A stretch of DNA of 64,000 nucleotides from Ryuthela nishihirai. Its lineage: Eukaryota; Arthropoda; Arachnida; Araneae; Heptathelidae. The stretch's first letter is position 1; the number at the start of each line of letters is the position of its first letter. The DNA lies in assembly GCA_038380435.1 (NCBI GenBank), contig JAWZYU010000034.1, positions 20,129,404 to 20,193,403 of the forward strand. Reading direction: 5' to 3'. Position numbers and translations under genes: made by a program. Positions 1 through 10,456 of the stretch are shown piece by piece. The notes below the pieces were generated by a model that saw nothing but the letters and a program-made list of their open reading frames with translations, was not told the origin of the DNA and ran no database searches.

Positions 1-356
1 GTGACAATTAATGTGGGATCCAGGTATCCAGTTTTGTCACCTACTCAGCCTTTTATCAGATGCTGAATGACAGAGGACTGATTGGTTTTCAGTAGCTGTG
101 CCAATTCCCTGAATGTCCGACGTGGATTTTCATCCAGCAGTGCTTTTAAATGGTCAGCATTCAACTCCACCAGCTGGCCACTTCGAGGTTTGTTTCCAAA
201 CTGAAAGTCACCTGACTGGAACTTCTCATACCACCGGTAACAGATGTTTTCAGAGAAGACTTTGCCCCCAAAAGCTTTGAATAATTTACACAAATACTCT
301 TGGACACCATTTCTGATTTCGTAGAGCATAATGGAATGAATACACACATCTTGCAT
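1..356 (-). pseudogene. mariner transposase, N-terminal part, cut by window edge
   Basis: Reading from an ATG at 356 towards base 1 gives a mariner-type DNA-binding head: a first helix-turn-helix followed by WYEKFQSGDFQFGNKPRSGQ and then the second HTH (LDENPRRTFRELAQLLKTNQ). The WxxKFxSGDFxxxxxPRSG linker is characteristic of mariner transposases. A stop at 45-47 interrupts the frame, and the text beyond it (KTGYLDPTL) drifts from the expected GKWVPHEL-like segment. The catalytic DD34D domain, if present, lies beyond base 1. It sits in a dynein intron, in the same orientation as the host gene. Clearly a broken copy; subfamily not determined. Confidence 0.8.
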
Positions 357-698
357 CGCCGTTGTGAAACGCCTGTTGCCACTTGTACGGAATAAATATA
401 GGTATAGAACTTCATTAGATACTAGAAATGTGCCTGCACTGTCTTTCACGTTATTTACAAGACCTCTGCACATTTCTTGACAAGTGTAAATGTGTGGTTT
501 TTGCACACATTTTGGAATTTACCAAACAGCAATGTGGTGAAGTGTTACATGCATGCATACATACATACGCATATTTTGAAACATTGGTGACAGTTTTATT
601 CACTGTTCACACACACAAAACATCTTAAGTTATGACAGCAGGAAACAATATTGTAATTATATGTCAATGTTATACATTATAAAAATCCCATTGTATAC

Positions 699-866
699 CT
701 TCATAGCTTTCACTAACGTTATGTCAGCTGGTTTGAGTGTGTTCAATGCATCAAGAGCTTTAGTCAATGCAGGTATAGCTTCTGCTAAGTCCTTCAGACA
801 GTCATCCTTAATTTCCTCGGCCTTAGCAGCTGCAACATTGGCAATAGTCTCTTCGGCACCCACGAC
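699..866 (-). CDS. dynein heavy chain exon, end of rising stalk coiled coil
   Basis: 56 codons, phase 0 at both ends, acceptor TTTCAG before GTC, donor GTATAC. It encodes ETIANVAAAKAEEIKDDCLK, then the strongly conserved EAIPALTKALDALNTLKPAD and ITLVKAMK. This is CC1 of the antiparallel stalk just before the microtubule-binding tip; in the family the next residues are a proline-rich turn that would be in the next exon, off the left edge. Charged heptads and alanines fit a coiled coil. It is the last dynein exon in the window; the 698 bases to its left are intron containing a mariner head. Confidence 0.95.
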
Positions 867-1317
867 CTGAAAGAAAGTCAACAAAACTCTCAGTACATAA
901 AATAAAGAAAAAAGTGTTAAAAACGTCATATAAAATAGGGAAAAAAGCCATATAATCTATTTTAAGATATTAATCTCCAATTGCCACCTTTTGGTGCCTC
1001 CTGATTAATCGATTTTAATTAGCAGAAAATTCACTAACTAAAATAAAAACTAACTAACTGAGACCACATCATCAACTCTAAAATTTTCCTAAAATTTTCC
1101 TGTGACAAATTAATTGTAGAGTTTAAATGCATGGTAGCTTTCGTTAGATACCTTTAAGACTTGATATTTTACAGCTAGCTCATATTGTTGCTGGCTCCCA
1201 ACTTTAGATAATGTAATCTCAGAACGTTTAGTTTTTAATTTAGAAGGGAATTTTATGGTCATTAAAACTGATTAAGCTAATATTACTGTCAGATAAATAT
1301 AGAGGAAAAATTGTCAT
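867..1317. other. intron, nothing recognised
   Basis: AT-rich intronic sequence between the exon ending at 866 and the first SINE fragment. I see no open frame, repeat family or RNA gene in it. Confidence 0.6.
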
Positions 1318-1352
1318 TAGCCGGGTGTCAGAACCCACGACCTCCTGATAAC
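1318..1352 (-). repeat. SINE2 fragment (tRNA-like B-box end)
   Basis: The minus strand reads GTTATCAGGAGGTCGTGGG then TTCTGACACCCGGC, the same tRNA-like core found in full at 62762-62990 and 40297-40505. Only about 35 bases remain. Confidence 0.6.
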
Positions 1353-1710
1353 ATATATATATGGGTTATTTTTCCACTGTATATATATATATGGATTATT
1401 TTCCCCAAGCAATATGGATTAGGTCTGTAAATGGTAGTTTGGCATAAACAGGAAGGAGAGCTGTGTACCAATCCCCAGTGATGATGTACAGAACCGGCCA
1501 GGTCTAACACCTGATGTCCGACCCCGCCTTCTCGTGGTGCAGGCCTTTAGTACCTTTCAAAAGAGATATTCTGTTTTGGAAGGGAATGGAAGGGGAATGC
1601 CAGTTCCATGTGGCCTACTGCTCTGGTCATCTATGGCCACTGTTTTCTTTTTTTTTCAACCCTGCTGAGGAGTGGTCAACTTCACAAGGTACTTGTGCTG
1701 ATAATTGATA

Positions 1711-2228
1711 CTAGAAATTTATTCATGAATATGCTGTAGTAAATATTTAAAACATTAAACAACAAGGTTTTTTGGGGGCAGGCCTCAAAAGTGTGCGAGT
1801 GCTTTACATATTATAACCCAGTTATAGGTTTTACCTTAAGATTACCCATATTTCTATACTACTTATCTACGTGGCTCTTTTTCACATAAGAGCGACTAGA
1901 AAGATATAGAATAAGACATATTGTCTTATTCTATATCTATATATAATTATCTATTATCTATAAGACATATTGTCTTATTCTATATTCTATATATAATTAT
2001 CTATTATCTATAAGATATATTGTCTTATTCTATATCTTTCTAGTCGCTCTTATGTGAAAAAGAGCCACTTAGATAAGTAGTATAGAAATATGGGTAATCT
2101 TAAGGTAAAACCTATAACTGGGTTATAATATGTAGAGCACTCTCGCACTTTTGAGGCCTGCCCCCAAAAAACCTTGTTGTTTAATGTTTTACATATTTAC
2201 TACAGCATATTCGTGAATAAATTTCTAT
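1711..2228. repeat. foldback element (~210-bp inverted arms) inside LINE-A
   Basis: The left arm beginning CTAGAAATTTATTCATGAAT is repeated in reverse complement at the right end with only scattered mismatches over about 210 bases. The centre holds two copies of a ~57-bp AT-rich direct repeat containing TAAGACATATTGTCTTATTC, itself palindromic. TA lies at both borders (1709-1710 and 2229-2230), consistent with a Tc1/mariner-type MITE. No coding capacity. It interrupts the 5' region of LINE-A, so it is younger than that insertion. Confidence 0.85.
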
Positions 2229-2657
2229 TACCATTTTAGCTGTGTGATATCTTAATTTAAGATAATTTATACTTACTAGACTGGACAGGTTTATGAATTT
2301 GAGCTTGATTATGGATCGTGGACTTGCTGCACTGGTGGGCCTCTATTCATGGAGAATCTGCCACTGTGTTTTCTGTTTGCTTCTGGATTGCCAACCCTAA
2401 GTGAGCAGAGGCATGGGATACCTTATATCAGCTGGTGGATAATCCTAATCAGAGGCCATCGCAGGTACCTGAACCTCACTTAGCTAGTTGGGCATCGTCA
2501 AGCCTAAACTGGAGTAATGTGTCTCAGGCAGGCCATATTGCTCTTGAAAAAGTCCACTTGAGAAGGTGGTGCCTGATGTTCCTACCAGCATCGGTGACTT
2601 CAGCCTTTAGCGGAGGGGGAACAGGTCTTTGCCCCATGACTGCGATCAGGGGGCTGT

Positions 2658-5578
2658 TTGATATTGTTGGCCCTACCTATCTCAATAAATCTAGTTTCTT
2701 TAAAAATCCTACTAACGTGGAACATGAGGACATTACATAGAGATTATTCTCTTGATGTCCTCATGAAGGAATTCCAGCTCTATAACCTAGATATTCTAGG
2801 TTTGCAAGAGACCAGACAGATAAAGGTGAGATACTTAAAAATAACTTTCAATTCCCCTTTTCAGGGAGGGAGGATGGAAAGCATCACCAAGGCGTGGGTC
2901 TGCTTCTCAGCAGACATGCTAGTGATGCTCTTCTAGGATATGAGTGCATTAATGAAAGGTTTCTTACAGCAAAATTTCAGACAAGCATTAAAGACTTGAA
3001 TGTTATCTGCTGTTATGCCCCCACTGAGGATGCCGATGAGGATGAGAAGGATAGGTTTTACAGAAAACTTCAGGATATTTTGAATTCTGTCAAGAAAGGA
3101 GATATTACTCTTGTTCTTGGTGAATTCAATGCCAAAGTTGGTACTGACTCTGACCTGTGGGGAGGAGTAATAGGCCCTTTTGGTATTGGTAGCTGCAATG
3201 GCAATGGGCAACGTTTCCTACAGGTAAGTAAACTCAATGGATTCAGAATAACTAACACTTATTACAAACACCGCAACATACATAAGTACACATGGGTTTC
3301 ACCCGATGAGCTGCATAAGAATATGATTGATTATATATTAATTAACAGCAAATGGGCTAGTTCTGTTAGAAATACCAGGGCATATAGGGGAGCTGAAATT
3401 GGATCTGACCATTACCTTATTAAAAGTGTCTTGCAACTTAAACTTAAAAAGTGTTGTGCTAGGGTTAAAAAATTTGCTTTTAATACTGAAGCTCTGAAAG
3501 ACCCAGTTATAGCCAAAGCTTACCATGATAGGTTACTTAGTCATTATGACAGTCATGGTATGCTTACTACTGAAGTTGAGGAAGAATGGGATCATTTTAA
3601 ACAGGCTTTTTTGGACACTAACAGTACTCTTTTAGGAAAAAAGGAGCAGAAGAGACAGAATTATCTGAGTGATAAGGCACTTGAGCTTTATTCTGAAAGA
3701 AAGAATTGCAGGAATGTCCTTAATCAATACCCTACTAGTACTAATAGAAAGCATTACAGAGAACTTAATAAATGTGTAAAGGATCAGTTAGCTGCTGATA
3801 AGAATCTTGGACTTGATGGCTTTGCTGACAAAGCCGAGGAAGCAGTTAGAAGGCACAACAGCAGAGAGCTGTACCAGATAGTTAATGTTTTATGTGGTAG
3901 AAAATGTACAGGTATACAAGGATTGAAGGATAAACAAGGTAAGGTTATAAAAGGTAAAGATTCTGTCATGGCTAGGTGGGCTGAGCATTTCAGTGATGTT
4001 TTAAACAATGTAGTTAGTTCTACTCCCATTGTTTGTAATGATGATAGATGCATTACTGGCTTTAATATTGGCCCTATAACACAATCTGAAGTTATTTTGG
4101 CTATTTCTAAACTTAAACTTGATAAATCCCCAGGAGTAGATGAAATTACTACGGAAATGCTTAGAGCTGGGAATGTTTCGGTTACCACTTGGATGACTGA
4201 AATTCTGAATATCTTTTATGATAAAGGCATGGTTCCTAAGGATTTTACCAGATCTATTGTTATCCCTATTTTCAAAAAAGGTGATCGCAGTTCTTGTGAT
4301 AACTATAGGGGTATCAGCTACTCTCTGTTCCAGGTAAAGTTCTTTCCATGATTGTGCTTAATAGAATTAAGAATCTGGTTGACAGTCAATTACGTGATGA
4401 GCAATGTGGATTCAGAAGTGGTAGAGGATGTGTGGATCAGATATTTTCACTTAGGCAGATTCTTGAGAAATGTTTAGAGTTTCAGAAACCTTTGGTTGCT
4501 AGCTTTATTGATTTCAAAAAGGCTTTCGACTCTGTTGATCGTCATAATTTGTGGTTGATTGTGAAATCATATGGTATACCAGACAAGTTAGGTAACATAA
4601 TGGGAGCTCTCTATAATAACACTGAGTCGTGTGTGAGAGTTGGTGAGGCTTGTAGCAATTGGTTTAGCATTACTTCTGGTGTTCAACAAGGGTGCATTTT
4701 GTCTCCTTTTCTCTTTAGCTTGGTTATTGATTATGTTATGCAAAATTCACTTCAAGGGAAAGATTTTGGCCTTAAATGGACTGGAGATACGAAAATGTCT
4801 GATTTAGATTATGCTGATGATTTAGCCCTTTTGGCAAATGATGTTGATGAGATGAACTCTTTCATTCGAGCTGTTGATGAGACTGGTAGTAGAGTAGGTT
4901 TGGTTATAAACAGAGAGAAAACTAAAGTGATGAAAATTGGTCAGGCAGGCTGTGATTCAGTTAATCTGAATGGTTGCAATCTTGAGCAGGTGTCACAGTT
5001 TAATTATCTTGGGAGCTATGTAACAGATACTGGTGATGTGCGGCATGAGATTAACAGACAAATAGGGATTGCTGCTGGGACTTTTAAGAATCTATGGAGA
5101 TTGTGGAGAAATAGGCATATACACCTAAAGACTAAAATTAGACTGTATAATAGTTCGGTTCTTTCTAGGGTTAGTTATGGTAGTGAAACTTGGACGCTAT
5201 GTAAAAAGATAACAGGAAACTAGATGCTTTTGATTCTAGATGCTTACGCAGTATCTTGGGCATTAGGTTGTTTAACTTTGTAACTAATGATTAGGTTAGG
5301 CAATGAGTCTGCAACCTCCTTTAAGCAGCATATAGTGCAGAGTGAGATTCCGTTGGTTTCGCCATGTTGCCCGTATGGATAATTATAGATTAGCGAATAG
5401 GGTTATGAACAGTGTGCCTAGAGGCCTCAGAACGAAGGGGAGACCTAGGATGCGGTGGGCAGACAATGTCAAACAGGACCTTGTTAGAATTTGTGTGCAG
5501 TGGCTGGATGCAGCAGATGCAGCTCAGGACAGATATGCTTGGAGAATTAAACTGCACGGTCTGGTTGGACCTCCGTAG
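2658..5578 (+). pseudogene. LINE-A endonuclease/reverse transcriptase, frameshifted
   Basis: Endonuclease motifs come first: TWNMRTLHRD, DILGLQETR, CYAPTEDADEDEK, LGEFNAKVG (usually GDFNA), GSDHYLI. The RT follows: IPIFKKGDRSSCDNYRGIS, CGFRSGRGCVDQIF, FIDFKKAFDSVDR, GVQQGCILSPFLF and the catalytic DLDYADDLALLA, then the C-terminal RFRWFRHVARMDNYRLANRV region ending LHGLVGPP. Three or more small indels break it: one near 2873 in the endonuclease, one at about 4320 where a single C is missing relative to the copy at 33515-33530, and one in an A-run near 5208. Otherwise the protein is intact, so the copy is recent but inactive. Confidence 0.9.
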
Positions 5579-5639
5579 CCTGAGGATGATGATGATGATT
5601 ATGATGAATATGGGTTATTTTTCCACTGATTAAAAACCC

Positions 5640-6024
5640 GAGATATCTCACTTTAGATAAATCTCTGCTGTTGTTTTAAAAATCGTCGCTCCAGCAAGAC
5701 AAGCACTCACAATAAGCCCTTTATTGAACACCGAAAGATCCTTTGTTTTTCCCATTGTGATCAACACTACTGACGATTACTGATGGGCAGCAGTCTTAAA
5801 TAGTTGCCTAGATCACGTGGTAGATGGAGCAAATGGGAAAAACAAAGGAAAGATCCTTTGTTTTTCCCATTGTGATCAACACTACTGACGATTACTGATG
5901 GGCAGCAGTCTTAAATAGTTGCCTAGATCGTGGTGATGCACGTGACCATGTATTTTGCATATACGCTGCACAAGTGACGTTTATGTACATATACATAAAG
6001 GTTTCTAATTCAGTGGCCGGTGTG
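5640..6024 (-). mobile_element. Tc1-like transposon head (Tc1-4), 3' truncated
   Basis: The minus strand starts at TA-flanked CACACCGGCCACTGAATTAG (6024 downward), which resembles the CACCGGCCACTTTATTAG ends of a widespread Tc1 group. After a 5' leader an ATG at about 5757 opens MGKTKDLSVFNKGLIVSACL, the typical first helix of Tc1 transposases (MGKxxDLxxFxRGxIVxxxxxG). The frame ends in a stop near 5650 and the rest of the element is missing. An 82-bp piece spanning the start codon is duplicated at 5733-5814 and 5848-5929 (period 115 bp); between the copies an inverted fragment makes a hairpin. Confidence 0.75.
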
Positions 6025-6076
6025 TAAAGATAGAGAATTGATCTCCATTTGACTTTGAAGGGCACATAGCATGTCA

Positions 6077-6195
6077 GTTTTGAGATTTTTCCAGAGATCA
6101 ATGACAAGGATTATCCCTACGCTAGTCTGGGATGGTGCTGCCCAGACTGGCTTAGGGATAATCCTTGTCATTGATCTCTGGAAAAATCTCAAAAC
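6077..6195. repeat. hairpin, ~55-bp arms
   Basis: GTTTTGAGATTTTTCCAGAG at 6077 is matched in reverse complement at the right end (CTCTGGAAAAATCTCAAAAC). The arms stay paired through AAGGATTATCCCTA and CAGACT/AGTCTG to a loop of about 9 bases near 6136, with very few mismatches. It directly follows the Tc1-4 end. No coding sense. Confidence 0.85.
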
Positions 6196-6597
6196 TTAGG
6201 ACATACCAGTGGCTGAAGCAATTGTGATGACGTCATTCGAGTCGACTTAGGAGAACCATTCTAGCGGTGTCTACAGCCATCTTGTTATAGTTAGTTTAAT
6301 GCTTTTGTCTGTGTGCACAGTGTATTAATTATGAATTATTATTAGTTAGTAAGTGTTATTAGTAATTACATTATTAGATACTGAAGTTCGTGGCGCTGAG
6401 TAATGAAGAAATATGACAGAGAAACGAAATTAGCATTCCAATTTTCTCGAAGATGTCGATTTGCGACAAAAATGGATTCGTTCAATACCAAGGCAAAACT
6501 TTCATCCAACAACAGCATCAAAGGTAAGGAGAAGCTTGTTTTTTTTGTTTAATTTCTATTGTATTGATGAATTTCTAATGTAAAAAATTACAGTTTT

Positions 6598-6699
6598 AAC
6601 TATTGTATGTTACGCCTGTGTAACATACAATAGTTCATATATATATATAGCAGTGGTTCCCAACCCATGGGTTGGGAACCACTGCTATATATATATATG
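6598..6699. repeat. two abutting palindromes, one a perfect 64-mer
   Basis: 6598-6635 folds with 16-bp arms (AACTATTGTATGTTAC) around a 6-base loop. Immediately after it, 6636-6699 is a perfect 64-bp palindrome centred on 6667/6668 whose core is CAGTGGTTCCCAACCC and its reverse complement. CAGTGGTTCCCAA is a typical hAT terminal sequence (a similar one starts at 47222), so this may be two hAT ends joined with almost nothing between, set in (TA)n. Confidence 0.85.
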
Positions 6700-6803
6700 A
6701 AGCACCAAAATAAACAACATCACTTCTCTGACTACCTTTCCTCTCTCGATTATTATTCTTACTACTGTTTCTGAGCCTAAATGATTAATATTAACAACAC
6801 AAG

Positions 6804-6838
6804 AGAAGCCTGGCAGCATGCAATGCTGCCAGGCTTCT
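6804..6838. repeat. perfect 15-bp-arm hairpin
   Basis: AGAAGCCTGGCAGCA, five bases, then its exact reverse complement. No poly-T or other sign of a transcript end. The downstream (A)18 run at about 6874-6890 is separate. Confidence 0.8.
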
Positions 6839-7628
6839 GCAATGGGCCATGCAACGGGAAGAAGCTTCACTCAAAAAAAAAAAAAAAAACGTCGTCCTGC
6901 TTTCAAAAAAATTTCACTCTTCACTTTCATCAGCCAATGAACTATTGGACTCACTTGATCACAAAATATATGTGAACATATTGAAATCAGAAGAAAATTT
7001 ATATGTTCCATACAGCAAAATATAATTTTTTCATCAAAACTCAGCAGGAGGCAGATGCTCGAGTGATGCACGAACAACTTTATAAAGACTAAATGCTAAA
7101 GTAACGGACTCAAAAACTACGATGATTCCCGTTCAAGTTTCGGAGTCGAAACTTTATAGGGATGTTCAATAGTTCACGAAAGCGGGGAGGCCTTGTAGCC
7201 TTTTAGTCACCAATCACAGCGAAGGTGCCATATTCTCATTAATATAATTACCCTTTCTGAGATATGTCAAAGTTTTAATTTGTTGCCCGTGGGAAATGTT
7301 CCTCCTCTCAGACACCTTTTAAATGGCCTCTCTAAGGGGAGTAAAGGAGTTTTTACAAAAACACAGTTCCCTATGGTAGCATCTATTTAAAAAAATTCCA
7401 TAAACCAATTTTGGCAATTTTTTTTATCTCCCCCATCAAGGAGAAACAACTTTCAAACGTATGGGAGGGTAAAAGGGTTTTTTCGCTCACTCCCGTCCCA
7501 TAATCTTCGTCTCAAAGCACCCCTCCCACTACTCATGTAGGCCGTGGCTATGCTAACTAGAAGTATTGGTATTTTAGGCTGCAAGAAATAGAAATTCAAA
7601 TTGTAATTCAATACTCAAATTTGTTTAC
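6839..7628. other. intron, nothing recognised
   Basis: Apart from an A-run near 6880 I see no gene, motif or repeat family between the hairpin and the dynein exon at 7629. Confidence 0.5.
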
Positions 7629-7787
7629 CTTCTTTTTTGCTTGAACTTCAACAGTATCTGTTTCAATATTGATCATTAATAGTTTTGCTTCTTCTGACTG
7701 TACTACCAGTTCTGGCTGAAGCTCAGTAAGTTCTTTTTGCATCACAGAAATCTCTGACTGAGCATATTCCAATTTCTCCAGACCTAC
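7629..7787 (-). CDS. dynein heavy chain exon, rising stalk helix
   Basis: 53 codons, phase 0 both ends, acceptor TTTTAG, donor GTAAAC. It encodes VGLEKLEYAQSEISVMQKEL then TELQPELVVQSEEAKLLM and ETDTVEVQAKKK, the CC1 stalk helix that leaves AAA4 towards the microtubule-binding domain. The LEKL...V.MQ.EL.EL.P.L pattern is diagnostic of dynein stalks. It continues into the exon at 699-866 and follows the exon at 8326-8452 after an intron of only 538 bases. An alternative acceptor 3 bases further in would drop the first Val. Confidence 0.95.
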
Positions 7788-7969
7788 CTAAAATACACGC
7801 AAAACTTAAAATTACATTTTAGCTCTAATTAAACAAATCACATTCAAGATTTTAGATTTTGTCCCATAACTTATTCAGTTATATATATATATAATTTAAA
7901 TAGAATGTGCTGCAAGGCTTTATTAAAACTAAAACCATGGAACAATTATTATTGGGTTATTTTTAAGGC

Positions 7970-8070
7970 TATAAATATATACACAGTCGTAACAGAATAA
8001 TATGACCATCTACCATACATATACTATAGTAGGTGGTCATATTATTCTGATACGACTAGGTATATAAATA
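7970..8070. repeat. short foldback MITE with Tc1/mariner-like ends
   Basis: Left arm TATACACAGTCGTAACAGAATAATATGACC pairs with the right arm GGTCATATTATTCTGATACG over about 43 bases, leaving a ~15-base loop (arms given in part). The ends sit in TATA-rich sequence. It fills part of the small intron between exons 8326 and 7787. Confidence 0.8.
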
Positions 8071-8325
8071 AATCAGTTAAAAATTTTATGTCCAATTCTT
8101 TTTTTAAATACGTGCGCATAAAATATAATTAAATGATAATGCAGAAATATAATCACCACTGTGTGCCCTTGGATTGATATTCTTTGATAATGGAAAAAGG
8201 TTACGGACGAATGCTCTGAGTTACTTTATGAAGGATGTGGCTGAGGATAATCAGGATCTCCAGGAGTTTTTATTATACAATTTTGTTTAAACACTAACTT
8301 ATTCAATTTACTATCATCTGCTTAC

Positions 8326-8452
8326 CACGTAACGATTTTTTTGCATTAGCAGATCTTCTTGCTTCATTGACAACAACTCCTTAAAAGTAAGTATGAGTTC
8401 CAAATATGATGTAGGTGTCACATAATTTTTCCTTTGCAATTCAGCATAATAT
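8326..8452 (-). CDS. dynein heavy chain exon, AAA4 end to stalk base
   Basis: 127 nt: one base completes the Arg codon split from the previous exon, then 42 codons ending in phase 0. It encodes YYAELQRKNYVTPTSYLELI and LTFKELLSMKQEDLLMQKNR. NYVTPTSYLELI is nearly invariant in inner-arm dyneins and marks the end of AAA4 before the stalk. Acceptor TTTTAG, donor GTAAGC. An upstream intron of 3.7 kb separates it from the exon at 12306-12173. Confidence 0.96.
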
Positions 8453-9062
8453 CTAAAAATTAAGAAATATTTCATTTAATAATTACTTTTTCCACGTGTT
8501 AAGAATATAAATCTGTTATAAAAATCAAAAATATTATTTTCTCTTCTACAGAGTTAAAATTTACCAGCTATTCTCTAGGTTAATGGTTTCAAAAGTGGGG
8601 GACACAACAAGTTTAATAAGGTGTCGTGCACGGAGTTATATACATACAAGTGGTAAAATTCGTATGTCTGCACCTTTGGTCACTAAGGACAGATAAGGAA
8701 GTGGTCAGAATACTAGAATCATAGCTCAAGTACATGCATCTGCTTAAGTTCCCACATATGTTATGAAAGATATATTTGGCTATATGTTTTGGCAAAAACA
8801 AACAAACTATATCAACGTAATTACTATGTAGGTACTTCATAATGCAGAAATATTTTTAACTTTTGAAAACCTTTTTTTTTTCTGTATGTTCCAATAATAT
8901 ATTTAACGATAATCCCTACCAATGCAGTCATCAGTCTCCTGCATTTGGACACATACCATTGTATATTGTCACAAACAAATAGTCCCATAGAAAACCTAAT
9001 CTCACAATCATTCTTATGCATGTGTTTAAGCAGTATTGTGTAAATATGTTAACATCTTCCAT
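8453..9062. other. intron, nothing recognised
   Basis: AT-rich; no repeat family or open frame that I can assign before the SINE3 target duplication. Confidence 0.5.
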
Positions 9063-9076
9063 TATAATCAACACAG

Positions 9077-9424
9077 GGGCGGGGGTGGCTCAGTCGGTAG
9101 TGCGCTAGGCTCATAATCTGTAGTTCCCAGGTCCGCAAAATTCCCCACCCTGCCCACGGTCAGTAGGGGACATCGATGGGCTTGGAAAGGCCGCCGTCCA
9201 TCGGATGGGACGTTAAGCAGTGGCCTCGTGTGCGGGAGAGATTAACATACCCTGTGCATGTTAAAGAACACGCTGGATGGCCTTGAAGGCTACCATCTGT
9301 CTCCCAACAGCTGTTCCAGTGGGTCCCCTCCCCAACCTTCTCTGAGCCTTCGGGGTCCATGTGACCTGGCCATTTAGCCTGTTGTGTGCAAAAAAGTGCC
9401 GCTCAAAGGTAAAACAACTCAACC
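9077..9424 (+). mobile_element. SINE3, intact copy with 14-bp target duplication
   Basis: A 348-bp element flanked by exact TATAATCAACACAG at 9063-9076 and 9425-9438. The head GGTGGCTCAGTCGGTAGTGC is a tRNA-like A box and the region around 9127-9140 corresponds to a B box. The body contains GGGACGTTAAGCAGTGGCC and the end reads CACTTTTTTGCACAC on the opposite strand. Other copies, mostly minus strand, are at 23590-23870, 43878-44259, 47105-47210, 48155-48785 and 54366-54965. Non-coding; moved by a LINE partner not identified here. Confidence 0.85.
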
Positions 9425-9951
9425 TATAATCAACACAGACTGGAAATCTAAAAAAGAAATCTTGTAAATTAAGAAATAAATGTGCTTATACGTCTGTATT
9501 TAGTAATGGGGATAATGTAACCAGCGAGGGAATAAACAACAAAGGTAAGTTAAAGTTCTCTTGATTCACTTTTCAAAAGCTGCCAACGTCCTCAGTTATT
9601 AACAGAGACAAAATCTATCTTTGACCTTAAGAAATATAATCTGCTGGGAGCCTAGAATTTAACTGAAATTTCTTAATATCATTACAATACGTCTGATTCT
9701 GAATTTAAAAGAATGAGGCATCTTAATAAATGTTAAATTCATACGTAGCTTAATATCCAATCAATCCCATGCTTCCTCAAGTATAAATAATGATTTAATG
9801 CATAATTTAATAAATTCTCACTGTAAACTTTACTGGTTTCTTGCATCACGAAAGTAGGGAAATATTACCTTGCATTACAAATAGCATAATACAGTTCTAA
9901 ACTTATCAGAATTTTTGTATCATCACCTGTGTTTCAGCTTAGTGTCTAGTA

Positions 9952-10456
9952 CAGAGGTTTCTAAACTTATTTGTCCTACCACCCCCTTTTCAGGAAAAAA
10001 ATTACTCAGTGCCCCCCTGGAAATCGACCTTCTTTAAGCGAACAAACAGAAAGATGCAGTGACAAATTTGCGTTCTTTTTTTTATGTATCTATATTTCTA
10101 CCTACGTCCTATAACATAGTAAAGAAAGACGTTGTTGTAAATAAGACAACTTGAAGCTTCAAATTATAAAATTATTTATTAAAATCAACCATAGTAACAT
10201 TCGCATTGCACACAGAAAATTAAGATAACGTAAGATAATTTTATGTGTTTATTTAGAAAATAAAGTAATCACTACGACTATAACTCTATGTTACACAACA
10301 GATGAAACATGTACGAACGGTTTTTCAAACCTTTCTTATCTTCCCTTCTTTCTTTATGCTTCCATCGCCCCCCAATTGCACCCAAGGTTACTACCGATCC
10401 CCTGGATTGTTCCAGCGCCCCCCAGGGAGCGGTATTGCCCACTTTGGGAAACAATG
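9952..10456. mobile_element. hAT-like non-autonomous element, perfect 8-bp TSD
   Basis: 505 bp between exact GTCTAGTA copies at 9944-9951 and 10457-10464, the 8-bp duplication expected of hAT. Ends are CAGAGGTTTCTAAACTT and, reversed, CATTGTTTCCCAAAGTGGG, related to the CAGTGGTTCCCAAAC hAT terminus. C/G-rich runs (CCACCCCC, CGCCCCCCA) lie just inside each end. No transposase. Confidence 0.85.

Larger units (their letters stand above)
1381..5608 (+). mobile_element. LINE-A, nearly full-length RTE-like non-LTR retrotransposon
   Basis: About 4.2 kb bounded by direct copies of ATGGGTTATTTTTCCACTG (ending at 1380, and again at about 5609-5628), a 19-bp target site duplication. It ends in a (GATGAT)n-type tail. 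It contains an apurinic-type endonuclease and a reverse transcriptase but no RNase H, which with the CGFRSGRGCVDQIFSLRQI motif suggests an RTE-like clade; the clade is my inference. A 518-bp foldback sits inside its 5' region (1711-2228). At least seven other, shorter copies lie in this window, all sharing the tail or RT region. It is antisense to the dynein gene. Confidence 0.85.

Noticed and set aside
661..870. Plus-strand open frame
   Set aside because: It is the antisense of the dynein stalk exon at 699-866.
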